A DNA stretch of 22,944 nucleotides from Elysia marginata (lineage: Eukaryota > Mollusca > Gastropoda > Plakobranchidae), in contig BMAT01001390.1 of NCBI GenBank assembly GCA_019649035.1, positions 24,761 to 47,704 on the forward strand. The letters are read 5' to 3'. Shown piece after piece: positions 1 to 8,577 of this stretch. The stretch's first letter is position 1. Each line of letters starts with the position of its first letter. The notes under the pieces are model-generated. The model was given only the letters and a program-made list of their open reading frames with translations. It made no database searches and was not told the origin of the DNA. Made by a program: the position numbers and the translations under genes.

Positions 1-143
1 ATTTTTAAAAATGTGAGATGGTATAGTAACTTGACCGAAAAAATTACTCAGTGATCACTGATTGAATTATTATCTTAATTTACCCTTATCTCACCCTATA
101 AAATTCAGTGAAAATAATTAAGTTAAAAAGAGTATGAGATGTC

Positions 144-884
144 TTAAACACTGTAAGCTTCTTTAAAAAGATGCGTTTTGAGTTGCTTCTTAAAAGTTTT
201 CTCAGGAAGGCTATTTTTTATATGCTCAGGCAATTTATTCCATAATACAGACTTTAAGCAGCAACGCGTGCGTATGACGCGAACGTCTGTGGGTCTATTT
301 TTAGAAACTGGTTTCACTATTTTTATAGTTTCCTCAATCTGCTTTCCCGATTTTCACGTACGCGTAGTGAGACACGGTGCGTGTGCTAAAGGTCTCTAAT
401 TTAGGGCCGTAAACAGAAAAAGATCTGTCTCCTATCTTTGAGTTTGAGCGTGGAATTTCTAGTATATTTTTAGCTCCTGATCGAAGATGTCGTTCTGGAA
501 TATATTTCTATAAGAGATCTTTCAAATAAACAGAAGCATTTCCCTTGTCACACATACAAACATTACATAGTACTTTAAAAACAATTCGCTCTTTTACGGG
601 TAACCAGTAAAGGCCCTTTAGAACGTGAGTAATGTGTTGATATTTTTTACTTAAAGAAACAATCCTCACTGCCTGGTTTTGAAGTTTTTGAAGTCTTTCA
701 ATGGACGCTTTTGGCAATCCTGTTAGTAAAGAATTGCAATAATCAAGTCGACTAATTACTAATGAGGATACTAATAGTTGGGCTGTAAATCTATCTAGAT
801 GCAACGTACTTTGCCTATGTTTCTTAATTGAAAAAGGTTTTTGGCATAAAAAAGTTATATGGTTATTCATAGTAAGCGAAGAGT
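144..884 (-). pseudogene. LINE reverse transcriptase C-terminal region (interrupted by MITE)
   Basis: The C-terminal part of the CR1/L2-like polyprotein. The 508-870 stretch reads SRLDYCNSLLTGLP, LQKLQNQAVRIV and LYWLPVKERIVFKVL, hallmarks of the region after the palm. One in-frame TAG (508-510) breaks it. The same frame continues through RSFSVYGPKL up to the MITE at 396. It resumes on the other side of the MITE with WNKLPEHIKN and SLPEKTFKKQLKTHLFKEAYSV, then stops at 144-146. That the frame resumes correctly across both insertions shows they are clean insertions into an otherwise fairly well-kept LINE copy. The product is not functional. Confidence 0.85.
247..396 (-). mobile_element. Foldback MITE, copy 1 (150 bp), inside the LINE
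   Basis: Non-coding 150-bp insertion that splits the LINE tail between GPKL and WNKL. It is flanked by TAAT at 243-246 and 397-400 (a 3- or 4-bp duplication). The ends form imperfect inverted repeats: on the minus strand it starts GAGACCTTTAGCA and ends TGCTGCTTAAAGTCTGT, whose complement begins ACAGACTTTAAGCA. Inner parts (ACGCGTACGT versus ACGCGAACGT) also pair, so the element can fold on itself. A near-identical copy in opposite orientation lies at 21461-21609. The superfamily is unknown; strand is arbitrary. Confidence 0.85.
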
Positions 885-1511
885 TTCTCAGCCCAAATAT
901 ATATTGGTAATTTTAACCTCAGCGAGCTTAAAAAAATAATTAAAACTGTGCAAAAAGAAATACCTCACCCCTGCTCTCTCTCTCCCTCTCTCTGTCTATC
1001 CCTCGCTCGCGTTCTATCTTTACCACTCTCTCGCATCCTCTCTCTCAGCCTTTCTCTCGGTTCCTTTTTACACCTCTCTCTCAGTCTAAGACCCTCTCCT
1101 CTCGTTGGTACCTAATTTAAACATTACACTAGAATAGAATGGAATAGCGAATTAACTACTAACAAAGTCACCATAGCACGAGACTGAGCTTAAAATTTTT
1201 TGGCCCCGCGGTGACGCTGGATAGTCTCATATGGACTGGGAATCGAGAAGTGCTACCTTGCGACTCTCTGGAGCGGAGGATTTAATGATGCTCTAATAAT
1301 TTTACTCACAGCATGCCTGCCTTTCTAAAATATAAAATTACTCCAGTGTGTCTAACCATACAGATGATATAAGAAGTAAATTGTATTGTTTAATTTTTTG
1401 TTATTTTTTTCTACCAATGTTTTGTTTCGCACAGCATGAACTAATAAAAGAAGTTATTTAATAATCTAATCAAACCGGGTCACATGAAGAATTGAAAGCA
1501 CAAGGAAAAAA
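885..1511 (+). mobile_element. Retroposed 627-bp insertion with 14-bp target duplication
   Basis: This insertion splits the LINE between its FDSSLT and MNNHIT motifs. It is bounded by a perfect 14-bp repeat, AGTAAGCGAAGAGT, at 871-884 and 1512-1525. On the plus strand it ends in a short A-rich tail (AAGGAAAAAA) with a TAATAAA-like signal about 65 bp upstream. I see no terminal inverted repeats, no open reading frame and no tRNA-like promoter. A long duplication plus an A tail is what LINE-driven retroposition leaves, so a copied cellular or element RNA is the best reading. Its source is not recognised. Confidence 0.75.
966..1100. repeat. Pyrimidine-rich CT/CTCT low-complexity tract
   Basis: Interrupted CT-rich simple sequence (runs of CTCTCT with CCTCTCTC) inside the 627-bp retroposed insertion. 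It is not tandemly regular. Confidence 0.8.
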
Positions 1512-1525
1512 AGTAAGCGAAGAGT

Positions 1526-1571
<46 letters not shown>

Positions 1572-1721
1572 ACCTAGATTTTTAACATAGTTTGATAAAG
1601 TGACTTTACAGTTATCTATTATAATACTAAGTCTTGTATCAATATCCTTAAGCAGTCTATGAGAACCCAGTAAGATGACATCAGTTTTATCACAGTTTAA
1701 CTTAAGCTTGGTCACAGCCAT
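1512..1721 (-). pseudogene. LINE reverse transcriptase, post-palm segment with (AT)n expansion
   Basis: This segment follows the stop at 1722 in the same frame: MAVTKLKLNCDKTD and a YVKNLG motif, then an isoleucine/tyrosine run encoded by (AT)n, then FDSSLT. In related elements NLG is followed closely by a short aliphatic stretch and FDSSL, so the dinucleotide run has expanded inside the coding sequence. The segment ends at the insertion whose duplicated target is 1512-1525. Confidence 0.8.
1529..1569. repeat. (AT)n microsatellite
   Basis: About 20 uninterrupted AT units. They lie within the coding part of the LINE, where they translate as an alternating isoleucine/tyrosine run that related elements lack. 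Confidence 0.95.
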
Positions 1722-2515
1722 TTATTTAGAGATATCTCGCACACAATCTTCAACCAGTTTCTTTTGGACTTGACCGTCAGCGTCGAGTGATATGTAGATC
1801 TGAGTGTCGTCTGCATATAGATGGTACTTGACGTCATAACACTCTGCGATGTCTGCAACAGGTGAAGTGTACAGGGTAAAGAGTAGAGGACCCAGCATCG
1901 AACCTTGAGGGACGCCAAACTGCAGAGAGGAGACAGGCGATGAAACGCCGTCTATGAAGACACTCTGCATTCTACCGGTTAAATAACTGCGTAGCCACTG
2001 AAGCGCAGCGCCATTGGTTCCAAAACGATAGTCTAATCTGGAGAGTAAAAGTTCATGGTCTATGGTGTCAAACGCAGCGCTAAGGTCGAGAAGAACTAAT
2101 AAAGTTGATTGTTTGGCATCTGCAGCACCAAGGGCGTCATTTAGGATATTTGAGAAGCGTTGTTTCCGTACTGTGATCTTTTTTGTATGTTGATTGAAAC
2201 TTTGTATCAAGATTGCTACTCTTCAGATAGTCTCGAAGTCTCTGGCTGACAACCTTTTCTATCACTTTAGAAATTATAGTTATGTTTGACACAGGTCTAT
2301 AGTTCTTAATAATGCAGGAATCGTGTCCAATGCACAAGTTTTGTTCGGCATTTCTTTTAACACTTTTTCAATTTCTTCGATGGAAGCAGGTGTAAATTCT
2401 GTCATTATAGAGCCGGGTCTGTGTCCTGTAGCTGTCACTTTCATTTCGCTCTCAAAATCATAGTTCAATTCTTCTCTTATCTTAATAATTTTTCCGTAAA
2501 AAACTTGTTAATATA
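1722..2515 (-). pseudogene. LINE reverse transcriptase, fingers and palm (degenerate)
   Basis: This part would copy element RNA into DNA at the nicked target. From the minus strand one reads a pre-domain segment (FFTEKI..REEL, about 2455-2510), then FTPASIEEIEKVL, a deletion, KNYRPVSNITIISKVIEKVV, motif A (AFDTIDHELLLSRL), motif B (GVPQGSMLGPLLFTLY) and motif C YADD at 1806-1817. An uninterrupted 162-codon stretch covers 1722-2210. The upstream parts lie in shifted frames. A TAA at 1722-1724 replaces what is usually a tryptophan codon, and the frame then continues downstream. The catalytic aspartates are kept, so inactivation comes from stops, deletion and truncation. Confidence 0.85.
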
Positions 2516-2828
2516 ACTTGTATATTATCCAACTTGTAAGAAATAACTTGTAATGAAATAACAAAAACCTCGTAAAGATGAATCCCCACAACTTAGAAAA
2601 ATTGAATGATTACGAGAGTACGTCTGCAAAGAGTGCCATGTCTGCTATATCTTCCATGCAATTAAATAAACCTTCATTGAATTTACACACAGTTAATTTC
2701 AATACGAATACTCTGAAACCGGAGAAATAGTTATGCTAGAATGTCACACCTTTATACTTTTGTAGTTTATGCCATAGAGGCTATGGTACTTTGTAGTTGA
2801 GAAAATTGCGTTCACCAAACCTATAGAT
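2516..2828. other. No recognisable feature
   Basis: AT-rich sequence between the LINE 5' truncation and the mariner relic. Several ACTTGTAA/AACTTGT words recur near 2500-2550. Nothing else is seen. Confidence 0.5.
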
Positions 2829-3330
2829 GTGGATTTATAGCAGAGTGTTTTTTAGTTCCTTACAGAAGAGGGCTACACCCCATGATATTTATAGGCGATT
2901 GAAGCTTGTCTATGGTGAAGGATAATTTATGTAGTTAGTACTGTTCGAAGATAGACAAAGGAGTTTGCCGAAACCAGTCCAGCACAGGCAGATTTGAGCT
3001 GATTGTGATCCTCCCAACTCTGCCAGGAATGTTCAACATGAGTAGAGAGAGGATGAAGTCATCCAAACATTCAAGCAAACCGTCCGATGTAAGTAAGAGA
3101 TATAAATGAAATGTTAAGGATTTCTGTAGTGAATGTTCAGTATATCATCGAGTTGTTGGGTTCCACACAAGTATGTGCACGGTGAGTTCCCCACATGTTA
3201 GCACCTGAGCTAAAATTTAACCTGAGATAACATGACCAGTTATACGGATGAGGAAGAAGCTTGCTTACGCTTTATGGTCTCAATAGACGAGACTAAAGGG
3301 TTCGATATCGGCTTAAAGACGAAGTTGATT
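2829..3330 (+). pseudogene. Mariner/SETMAR-like transposase relic
   Basis: A DNA transposase that would cut and paste a Tc1/mariner element at TA sites. Reading across frames, the N-terminal helix-turn-helix region is visible: VDL.QSVF.FLTEEGYTP, then HDIYRRLKLVYGEG in the next frame, then VVSTVRR (2932-2952) with a stop where tryptophan is usual, then FAETSPAQADLS. A possible VCAR.VPHMLAPEL stretch follows near 3170-3215. DEEEACLRFMVSIDET then resembles the first catalytic-aspartate region (TGDET in active mariners; SIDET at 3280-3294). At least four frameshifts and several stops make it dead. The C-terminal half and the terminal inverted repeats are not recognised. Confidence rests on the order of several motifs. 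Confidence 0.6.
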
Positions 3331-3670
3331 TTCTGTCACATGTTTCTTCAGCTACAGACACATCTTTCCAGCAGTTTTTGCTAAAAATTTACAATTATAA
3401 AAATTGATAAAAAGACGCACAGCGCTTATACGGCCTACATGCGTCTTGTTCGCATCAGATGTACCCGACAAGAAGGCCCATAATCACGATTTAAGCCTAC
3501 TTTACTGTGTCTGTCATACCAATGTTGCTTTAGATGATTTTCGTATGACCAGCGTAAAACTGTTTCATTTCAATAATATCTACTAAAAACATTAGAATCT
3601 TTTTACCAATTCGTTCATATTTTTCATAATTTATTGTTCTTCTAGTTTCTACATTTTGAACTGCCTTGGT
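3331..3670. other. No recognisable feature
   Basis: A 60-codon open frame (3404-3586, plus) matches nothing I know. It may be chance or further mariner decay. Confidence 0.4.
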
Positions 3671-3997
3671 ACTTTGCGGATTGAGGAGGAAAAAAAAACA
3701 CATACGAAGCCCTTAAGACCACCCTGGAGACTTACTTTACTCCTAGAGTCAATACTACATCTGAGAGCTTTAAGCTCAGAAAGATGAAACAGCTAGCAAC
3801 TGAAAATCTGGATCAGTTTCATGTCAGACTATGCACCCAGGCTGCACTTCCTCATTAACAGACGTAATTAGTGAGATCTTAGCCCAGTTGGTTGAATGTG
3901 TTAACTCCCCAAAACTGAGAAAGGCACTAAGAGTCGTGCAGCTATTTTAGCTACAATTCGGAAGATAAACTTTCTCTCTTGGGCTGTTTTGCAACAA
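3671..3997 (+). pseudogene. Duplicated fragment of Ty3/Gypsy gag
   Basis: This 327-bp block matches 5826-6152 along its whole length with roughly ten differences. It encodes the middle of a Gypsy Gag (KNTYEALKTTLETYF, RKMKQLATENLDQFHVRL, EILAQLVECVN). An extra A in the poly-A run near 3690 (nine instead of eight) shifts the frame, and a single-base loss near 3847 shifts it again. Both copies share the stop after QLF (GCTATTTTAG) and the same non-canonical downstream sequence. The two therefore derive from one already damaged template, by local duplication or as members of one subfamily. No LTR is seen beside this fragment. Confidence 0.85.
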
Positions 3998-5160
3998 TTT
4001 TAAATTGTAGACCACTGCAGTCTACAGGTAACAGGCTGGCAGTAGAAGAGATACCGTCATCATAGTTTTTAATGTCTGTGTGTGGACAAAGAGTAGCATT
4101 TTTTAAATTTTTCATCTGTATTCAGAAAATCCATGTATCAATTCAGAAAAACCATGAATTTTAAAAGTACTCTTAATAAAATCGAACAGGCATTAGGAGT
4201 GTGGTCTGACAGTTGATATGGTTCAATGTATGCATGTATAAACTTGTAAAACTGTATAAACCATTTGAAAGGATTCCTCTAAATGGAAGAAGAAGAAGTA
4301 GTGAATTAACCGTGAAGTTTGCAATTACATAAAAAAGAAAAGAGCTTTTTATGAAGCGCTGTGTCGGCTCAAAATTGTGAAGGCACTTCACAATTCTACT
4401 AAAACTATGACCTAAATTATCATATCATAACAAAGCCTTGTAAAAACCTACTCTTTGATACAAATTTAGAGTCGAAAAAATCAAGTATAGTTTCAACATG
4501 CAAACATAGAAGATTGCTTGGTGGATGGTTAAAAGAATACAAAATTTACCAACGATAAATTATGGATGCTGCTTGAGTGAAACATGCTCTGCACAAGCTC
4601 TGTCAAACAGTGTAGGGAGGCACCGGCCGTAGTGTTTCAGCTCTTTTTTCAACAGCATAGTGTTAGAGTAACAATTCAAACTTGCGTCAAGTTTAGTTCA
4701 TAGTAACAGTCTAAATCTGTAGAGCACTTCACTAAAGTCTTATAAAAAGAAACAGTCAATATTTTGAGATATGTTATTCATAATAATTAAGACAATTTCT
4801 CGCAAATTAAAAAAAGACAAGGTTCTTTCTTTTTTAAGTAAAAACTTAGAAAGTAGTCCCGTTAAATTCAAAAGCTAGACAATGTGTGCGACTCATCGCT
4901 ATTGCATAGCTCTAGCCAAAAATTTTTTTATATGTCGATCTAAAGATATCGATTTTAACGTTTAGGATTTAAATCAAGTTCAAGGGAGCAGAAACTCAAA
5001 AGTTGAGTCTTAAAGCAAACTATACAGAGAGGGAAAGACTGGCAGATAAGAAATAACAGAGAGAAAGAGATATAGAGGGTGAGAGTGGGAGAGTCACGAC
5101 AATAAACTAAAATAGAGATGAAGAAAAACCAGAAACAAACAAGAAAACCATGGAGTACAA
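3998..5160. other. Unassigned AT-rich spacer
   Basis: No coding or RNA feature is supported. A GA-rich low-complexity stretch occurs at about 5020-5100. The start of the Gypsy 5' LTR may lie in the last part but cannot be placed without a second LTR. Confidence 0.45.
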
Positions 5161-5164
5161 ATTA

Positions 5165-5331
5165 AGGAGGGTAGGGTAATGTGACAACCTCTAATAACAT
5201 TGTCACGCTACCAATAAGACCGGAAGCGGAAATAAACGTTTCTTTGACTAACAGTTATCGTATCTCTTATTTATTCTTTCTCAGATCTAATTGTTGTCTG
5301 AGATATATGTAAGACTAACTTAAGACATTAT
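5165..5331 (+). other. Probable 3' part of the Ty3/Gypsy 5' LTR
   Basis: The stretch ends in CTTAAGACATTATAT directly before a TGACGATGAGGATT primer-binding-like site, the arrangement expected at the LTR/PBS border. It contains a palindromic CTCAGATCTAATTGTTGTCTGAG segment near 5280-5302. No matching 3' LTR was found by eye in the window, so the 5' edge is only a guess. Confidence 0.45.
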
Positions 5332-5345
5332 ATTGACGATGAGGA
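5332..5345 (+). promoter_or_regulatory. Probable tRNA primer-binding site of the Gypsy element
   Basis: TGACGATGAGGATT resembles the TGGCGACGAGGAT primer-binding site that I associate with several invertebrate Gypsy elements, with two substitutions. Its position, just after the putative LTR and about 340 bp before gag, fits. The tRNA is not assigned. Confidence 0.45.
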
Positions 5346-5400
5346 TTTCAAAAGGCGAATCCAAACAATCTAATTTAGAGTTAATAAAACTGTCCTGAAA

Positions 5401-5486
5401 CGGTTAAGAGCTAGATCTAGATTGGTCTGCGGTGAGATCACGGTTGAGAGTTAGATCTAGATAGATCTAGGTCTGCGGCAAGATTG
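5401..5486. repeat. Two-unit degenerate tandem repeat rich in TAGATCTAG
   Basis: CGGTTAAGAGCTAGATCTAG (5401) and CGGTTGAGAGTTAGATCTAG (5441) start two imperfect units of about 40-46 bp, both containing GGTCTGCGG. They lie in the leader between primer-binding site and gag. Confidence 0.75.
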
Positions 5487-5674
5487 TAAACGTCGGTCTA
5501 GATAGGTCTAAGATCAGATCGACCTAAGCCTATTTTGACCGAGCAACACACGAGGTTTGAAAAAGATCTTTTTGGGAAGTCATAGACTTACCTCGATCTG
5601 AAATCTAGATCTTAACAACTAGAACTTGATAACTAACGCTGTACCCAATTTTCCACCCTTTAAAATAAGGGAAG

Positions 5675-6105
5675 ATGAACTCTCAGCGGGAACACGCTGG
5701 AGAAAAAATGGTTCCAGAAATTTGATAATCTCATAACAGCTCTGTAACGTTAGATAACTTATGAAGATAGGAACAATGCACTGTTGATACACTACGGAGG
5801 AGTTGTAATCCTCAATTTAGTTGACACTTTGCGGATTGAGGAGGAAAAAAAACACATACGAAGCCCTTAAGACCACCCTGGAGACTTACTTTACTCCTAG
5901 AGTCAATACTACATCTGAGAGCTTTAAGCTCAGAAAGATGAAACAGCTAGCAACTGAAAATCTGGATCAGTTTCATGTCAGACTATGCACCCAGGCTGCA
6001 CTTTCCTCATTATTAGACGTAATTAGAGAGATCTTAGCCCAGTTGGTTGAATGTGTTAACTCCTCAAAACTAAGAAAGGCACTAAGAGTCAGACAGCTAT
6101 TTTAG
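5675..6105 (+). pseudogene. Ty3/Gypsy Gag (degraded)
   Basis: Gag would form the particle around the element RNA. The likely start is the ATG at 5675. Across frames one reads RWRKWFQKFDNLITAL, then DRNNALLIHYGG, then NLVDTLRIEEEK-like sequence up to 5850. An open 94-codon stretch (5821-6105) follows with KNTYEALKTTLETYF, RKMKQLATENLDQFHVRL and SKLRKALRVRQLF. Stops and frameshifts break the first third. The frame ends at TAG 6103-6105, earlier than a full Gag, and no zinc-knuckle or protease follows. The element looks like an internally deleted, non-autonomous derivative. Confidence 0.8.
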
Positions 6106-6309
6106 CTACAATTCGGAAGATAAACTTTCTGTCTTGGGCTGTTTTGCAACAAATACCACCCATAAAGAGAATAACAGTTTAGGCAAGTGGATGGAAATAG
6201 AAGCTGCAGCAGCATGTTGTCTGGAGCCACATCGGAAGAACTTAGGCTCATAAAATTCCTGAACCAGAATGTCCAGATCAAGGTTCCAGCTAAATTGTAC
6301 AGGGGATGA

Positions 6310-6660
6310 GGAAAGATTAAAAACATAAAAGTAAAGCTGCACATTGATGAACAGGCCCAGCCAAGGTTCCAAGCACACCGACGGATACCTTACCATGTAC
6401 GAAAAGACCTAGAGAAGGAACTGAGACGTTTGGAGGAACAAGACATCATCGAGAATGTTGACGGTCCAGCACCATGGGTCAACTTAACTGTGGTAGTGCC
6501 CAATAAGACAGGTTGTGTTTGCCTTTGTATGGATATGAGAAAGGCGAATTAATAAAGCTATCAAGAGATAAAGACACCCTATGCCTACCACTGGAGATTT
6601 GATCGATGAACTGAATGGGTCAACAGTTTTCAGTCGTATAGAATTCATCAAGCTTTCCGT
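6310..6660 (+). pseudogene. Ty3/Gypsy reverse transcriptase, N-terminal remnant
   Basis: The sequence reads NIKVKLHIDEQAQPRFQAHRRIPYH, then LRRLEEQDIIENVDGPAPWV, then VVVPNKTG and CMDMRKAN, the start of a Gypsy reverse transcriptase. Next, in a shifted frame (6581), comes PTTGDLIDELNGSTVFSRIE, the start of motif A. The text then jumps, near 6645-6660, directly into the RNase H domain. The rest of the palm, including the YADD/YVDD box, is absent, so this copy cannot reverse-transcribe. The region between gag and here (6153-6309) carries no recognisable protease. Confidence 0.85.
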
Positions 6661-7110
6661 CAGTCGTGCTCTGGCAGATGTAGAGACACGCTACAGCCAA
6701 ATAGAAAGCGAGATGCTGGCTTTTGAATGTGGCGTCGAGAAGTTTCACATGTATTTGTACGGTGCTCGAGACTATATTGTCACCACAGACCCCAAACCAC
6801 TACTTAGAATGATAAGAAGTATGAAGCTATGTTTTGCACGGATCGAGAGATGGAGACTTCACTTAACGCCTTATCAATTCATGTTGATCTACAGACCGGC
6901 AAAGATGAAGCAAATCTAGCAGATTACCTCTCTTGTTATCCACCTACGAAGCCAACATGGGATAATGAGGGTGAACGTTATATCCGCTACATCGCCAACA
7001 CTTCAGTATCGAATGTTCTTTCCCTTGACGAGGTACAAAAGGCTATACGTCTTGATGAACAGCCCCAGAATTTCATTGTCAGCCATATTGACTGGATGAT
7101 GGAAGGATAA
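6655..7110 (+). pseudogene. Ty3/Gypsy RNase H and connection domain
   Basis: The plus strand reads SVSRALADVETRYSQIESEMLAF (RNase H start, with the conserved glutamate), EKFHMYLYGARDYIVTTDPKPL (histidine of TDHKPL changed to proline), then ARIERWRLHLTPYQFMLIYRPAK. A frame change near 6900 leads into ADYLSCYPP (ADYLSRHP in active relatives), then a linker ending near 7110. RNase H would degrade the RNA strand during reverse transcription. The order and spacing are normal apart from the missing reverse transcriptase palm just before it. Confidence 0.85.
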
Positions 7111-7204
7111 GTCAGTGCCAGTTTTCAATCTGTAAATGAGGAGCTTTCTATCTTCGATGGAATTATACTTAGTCAGACGCCGCATTACGATCCCAACATC
7201 CCTT

Positions 7205-7925
7205 CAGATGCAGGCCATGAGACTAGCACACGCTTCAGACTAGGGTTTTGTGAAGACAAATTTAATTGATCAGAGAAAATATGTGGTTTCCTGGGATAGA
7301 CCAGCAGGTAGAGAATCACCTGAAAGGTTGCATACCTTGCCAATCATCTGTAACCTGAAACGTGATCCATTTCAGATGTCACCACTCCCAAAACGTCCAT
7401 GGGATGAACTTTCCGTTGATTTCACCCGACCATTTCAAACAGGAAAATATTTACTGATCGTCATTGATTATTTCAGCCGGTTTCCTTAAGTAGAGATCGT
7501 CCACTCAACAACAGCTCAAACAGTTACTCCCAAACTGAACCAAATGTTTGCCAGGTTTGGTACACCTGGCAATCTGAAATCAGACAACGGTGCTCCGTTC
7601 AAAGGGAGAACTTTGCATCCTTTGTTCGCAAACTCGGGTTTACTCACCGTAAAATCATACCACTTTGGTCAGAGGTCAATGAGGGGGCGAAGCAATCTGT
7701 ACCTTTGCTGAAAAAATTGGTTCACACTTGTGAATACCAGCCATTGAACAGGAAACAGGAACTACCAAACTTTTTTCGCCACACAGCTCAACAAAGGTTT
7801 CATCATTTGAGGCACTTTCTGAGATTATTCATCAGGGATGTAAATTTGCTACGAATGTTGCAGACAATGATTAATCAGCCAAGGGAAAAAAAGGCTTACG
7901 CAGACGACAGACGCGGGCTGTAGAG
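7205..7925 (+). pseudogene. Ty3/Gypsy integrase (degraded)
   Basis: The integrase would insert the cDNA. An H2C2-like finger is partly kept: LAHASD.GFVKTN with the histidines eroded, then HLKGCIPCQSS with both cysteines but in another frame. The core follows as PLPKRPWDELSVDFTRPF (first aspartate kept), YLLIVIDYFSRFP, a stop at 7487-7489, then HSTTAQTVTPKLNQMFARFGTPGNLKSDNGAPF (second aspartate kept; frame shifts here). The third catalytic glutamate falls in WSEVNEGAK, where alignment is uncertain. The end is EKKAYADDRRGL, stop at 7921-7923. Several frameshifts inactivate it. Confidence 0.8.
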
Positions 7926-7978
7926 ACCCGAAAGGAAGCTCATTGAAGGTGCTAAACCCGAGATTCCCATTGGACATC

Positions 7979-8290
7979 CGGTTAGGTTAGGTTGTTTGAA
8001 TTTTAACATCTCTTTTTAACTACAAGGTTATATCAGAGACGGCGCTTGGGACAATTGAAAGCGTGCTGCGCTGCCACACTGGGATCTAGGGAGCGCTTGA
8101 TACACCACACCCAATCACATTATCCTGACACCGGGCCGACTAGACTTAGCACTAAATCCATAATGCCAGGCACTAGGCAGATCATCTGCTAATACCAGTT
8201 TTAAAGCCCTCGGTTTGACTCGGCCGGGGATCGAACCACGCACCTCCCGATCTCTGAGCGAGTGTCATAACGCTGGGCCACAGAGCCGGT
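7979..8290 (-). mobile_element. tRNA-derived SINE with 11-bp target duplication
   Basis: The SINE is flanked by CATTGGACATC at 7968-7978 and 8291-8301. Read on the minus strand, the head carries an A-box-like TGGCCCAGCG (about 8271-8280) and a B box GGTTCGATCC (8228-8237). The body contains GGTATTAGCAGATGATCTGCC and GGCCCGGTGTCAGGATAATGTGA, resembling a SINE body I know as widespread in molluscs. The 3' end is AATTTTAAC followed by CAACCTAACCTAACCGG, a short CTAAC/CCTAA run. It sits just downstream of the Gypsy integrase remnant. The sharp ends and perfect duplication suggest it is younger than its host sequence. Confidence 0.9.
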
Positions 8291-8301
8291 CATTGGACAT
8301 C

Positions 8302-8433
8302 AGAGGCAGCTTTACATCAATGTTATCAAAACTTATCAAAGAATACCACCCTGAGTTAAATTTAGCTGCTAGATGCAAACTCTAGTAAAGACAAACGCAA
8401 ACGGGTTAAGTCGATAGGTTTCACTTGGTTTCC
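8302..8433. other. Target sequence beyond the SINE, unassigned
   Basis: This continues the sequence broken by the SINE. It may be the end of the Gypsy internal region, but no chromodomain, polypurine tract or LTR is recognisable. Confidence 0.35.
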
Positions 8434-8577
8434 CTAGGTATTCTGCTGTGTTCCGCTAGGTTTTGCTGGCTTCTGTTGTGTTTCGCTAGGTTTTGCTGGC
8501 TTCTGCTGTGTTTCGCTAGGATTTGCTGGCCTCCGCTATGTTTCGCTAGATTTTGATAGCTTTCGCTGGGTTTCTTT
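8434..8577. repeat. 30-bp minisatellite
   Basis: Units beginning CTAGG(T/A)TTTGCTGGC start at 8456, 8486, 8516 and 8546, an exact 30-bp period, preceded by a partial unit at 8434. Units 8456 and 8486 are nearly identical; the outer ones are diverged. The period is a multiple of three, so one frame (LGFAGFCCVS) repeats, but stops outside the array argue against coding. Confidence 0.9.

Larger units (their letters stand above)
144..2515 (-). mobile_element. CR1/L2-like non-LTR retrotransposon (LINE), 5'-truncated and interrupted
   Basis: Minus-strand translation gives the end of the linker before the reverse transcriptase, the palm with an intact YADD box, the thumb region and a C-terminal tail typical of CR1/L2-superfamily LINEs. 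The reading frame stops at 144-146 just after a HLFKEAYSV ending. No endonuclease is present, so the copy is 5'-truncated near 2515; the exact edge is uncertain. A stretch of about 40-50 codons is missing near 2330 between the CALDTIP and KNYRPVSN motifs. The copy is split by a 627-bp insertion (885-1511), a 150-bp MITE (247-396) and an expanded (AT)n tract. Family assignment rests on motif recognition; CR1 versus L2 is not resolved. Confidence 0.85.

Noticed and set aside
178..399. 73-codon plus-strand open frame
   Set aside because: It lies antisense across the LINE tail and the MITE, both of which explain the sequence better.
966..5100. CT-rich tract at 966-1100 and GA-rich tract at 5020-5100 as an LTR pair
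   Set aside because: They are only compositionally similar; no aligned sequence extends beyond simple runs.
7984..7995. Interstitial telomere repeat (GGTTAGGTTAGG)
   Set aside because: Only two units, and they lie inside the SINE duplication as its 3' tail.
8434..8577. CRISPR-like repeats
   Set aside because: Units abut with no spacers and the context is clearly eukaryotic; it is a minisatellite.
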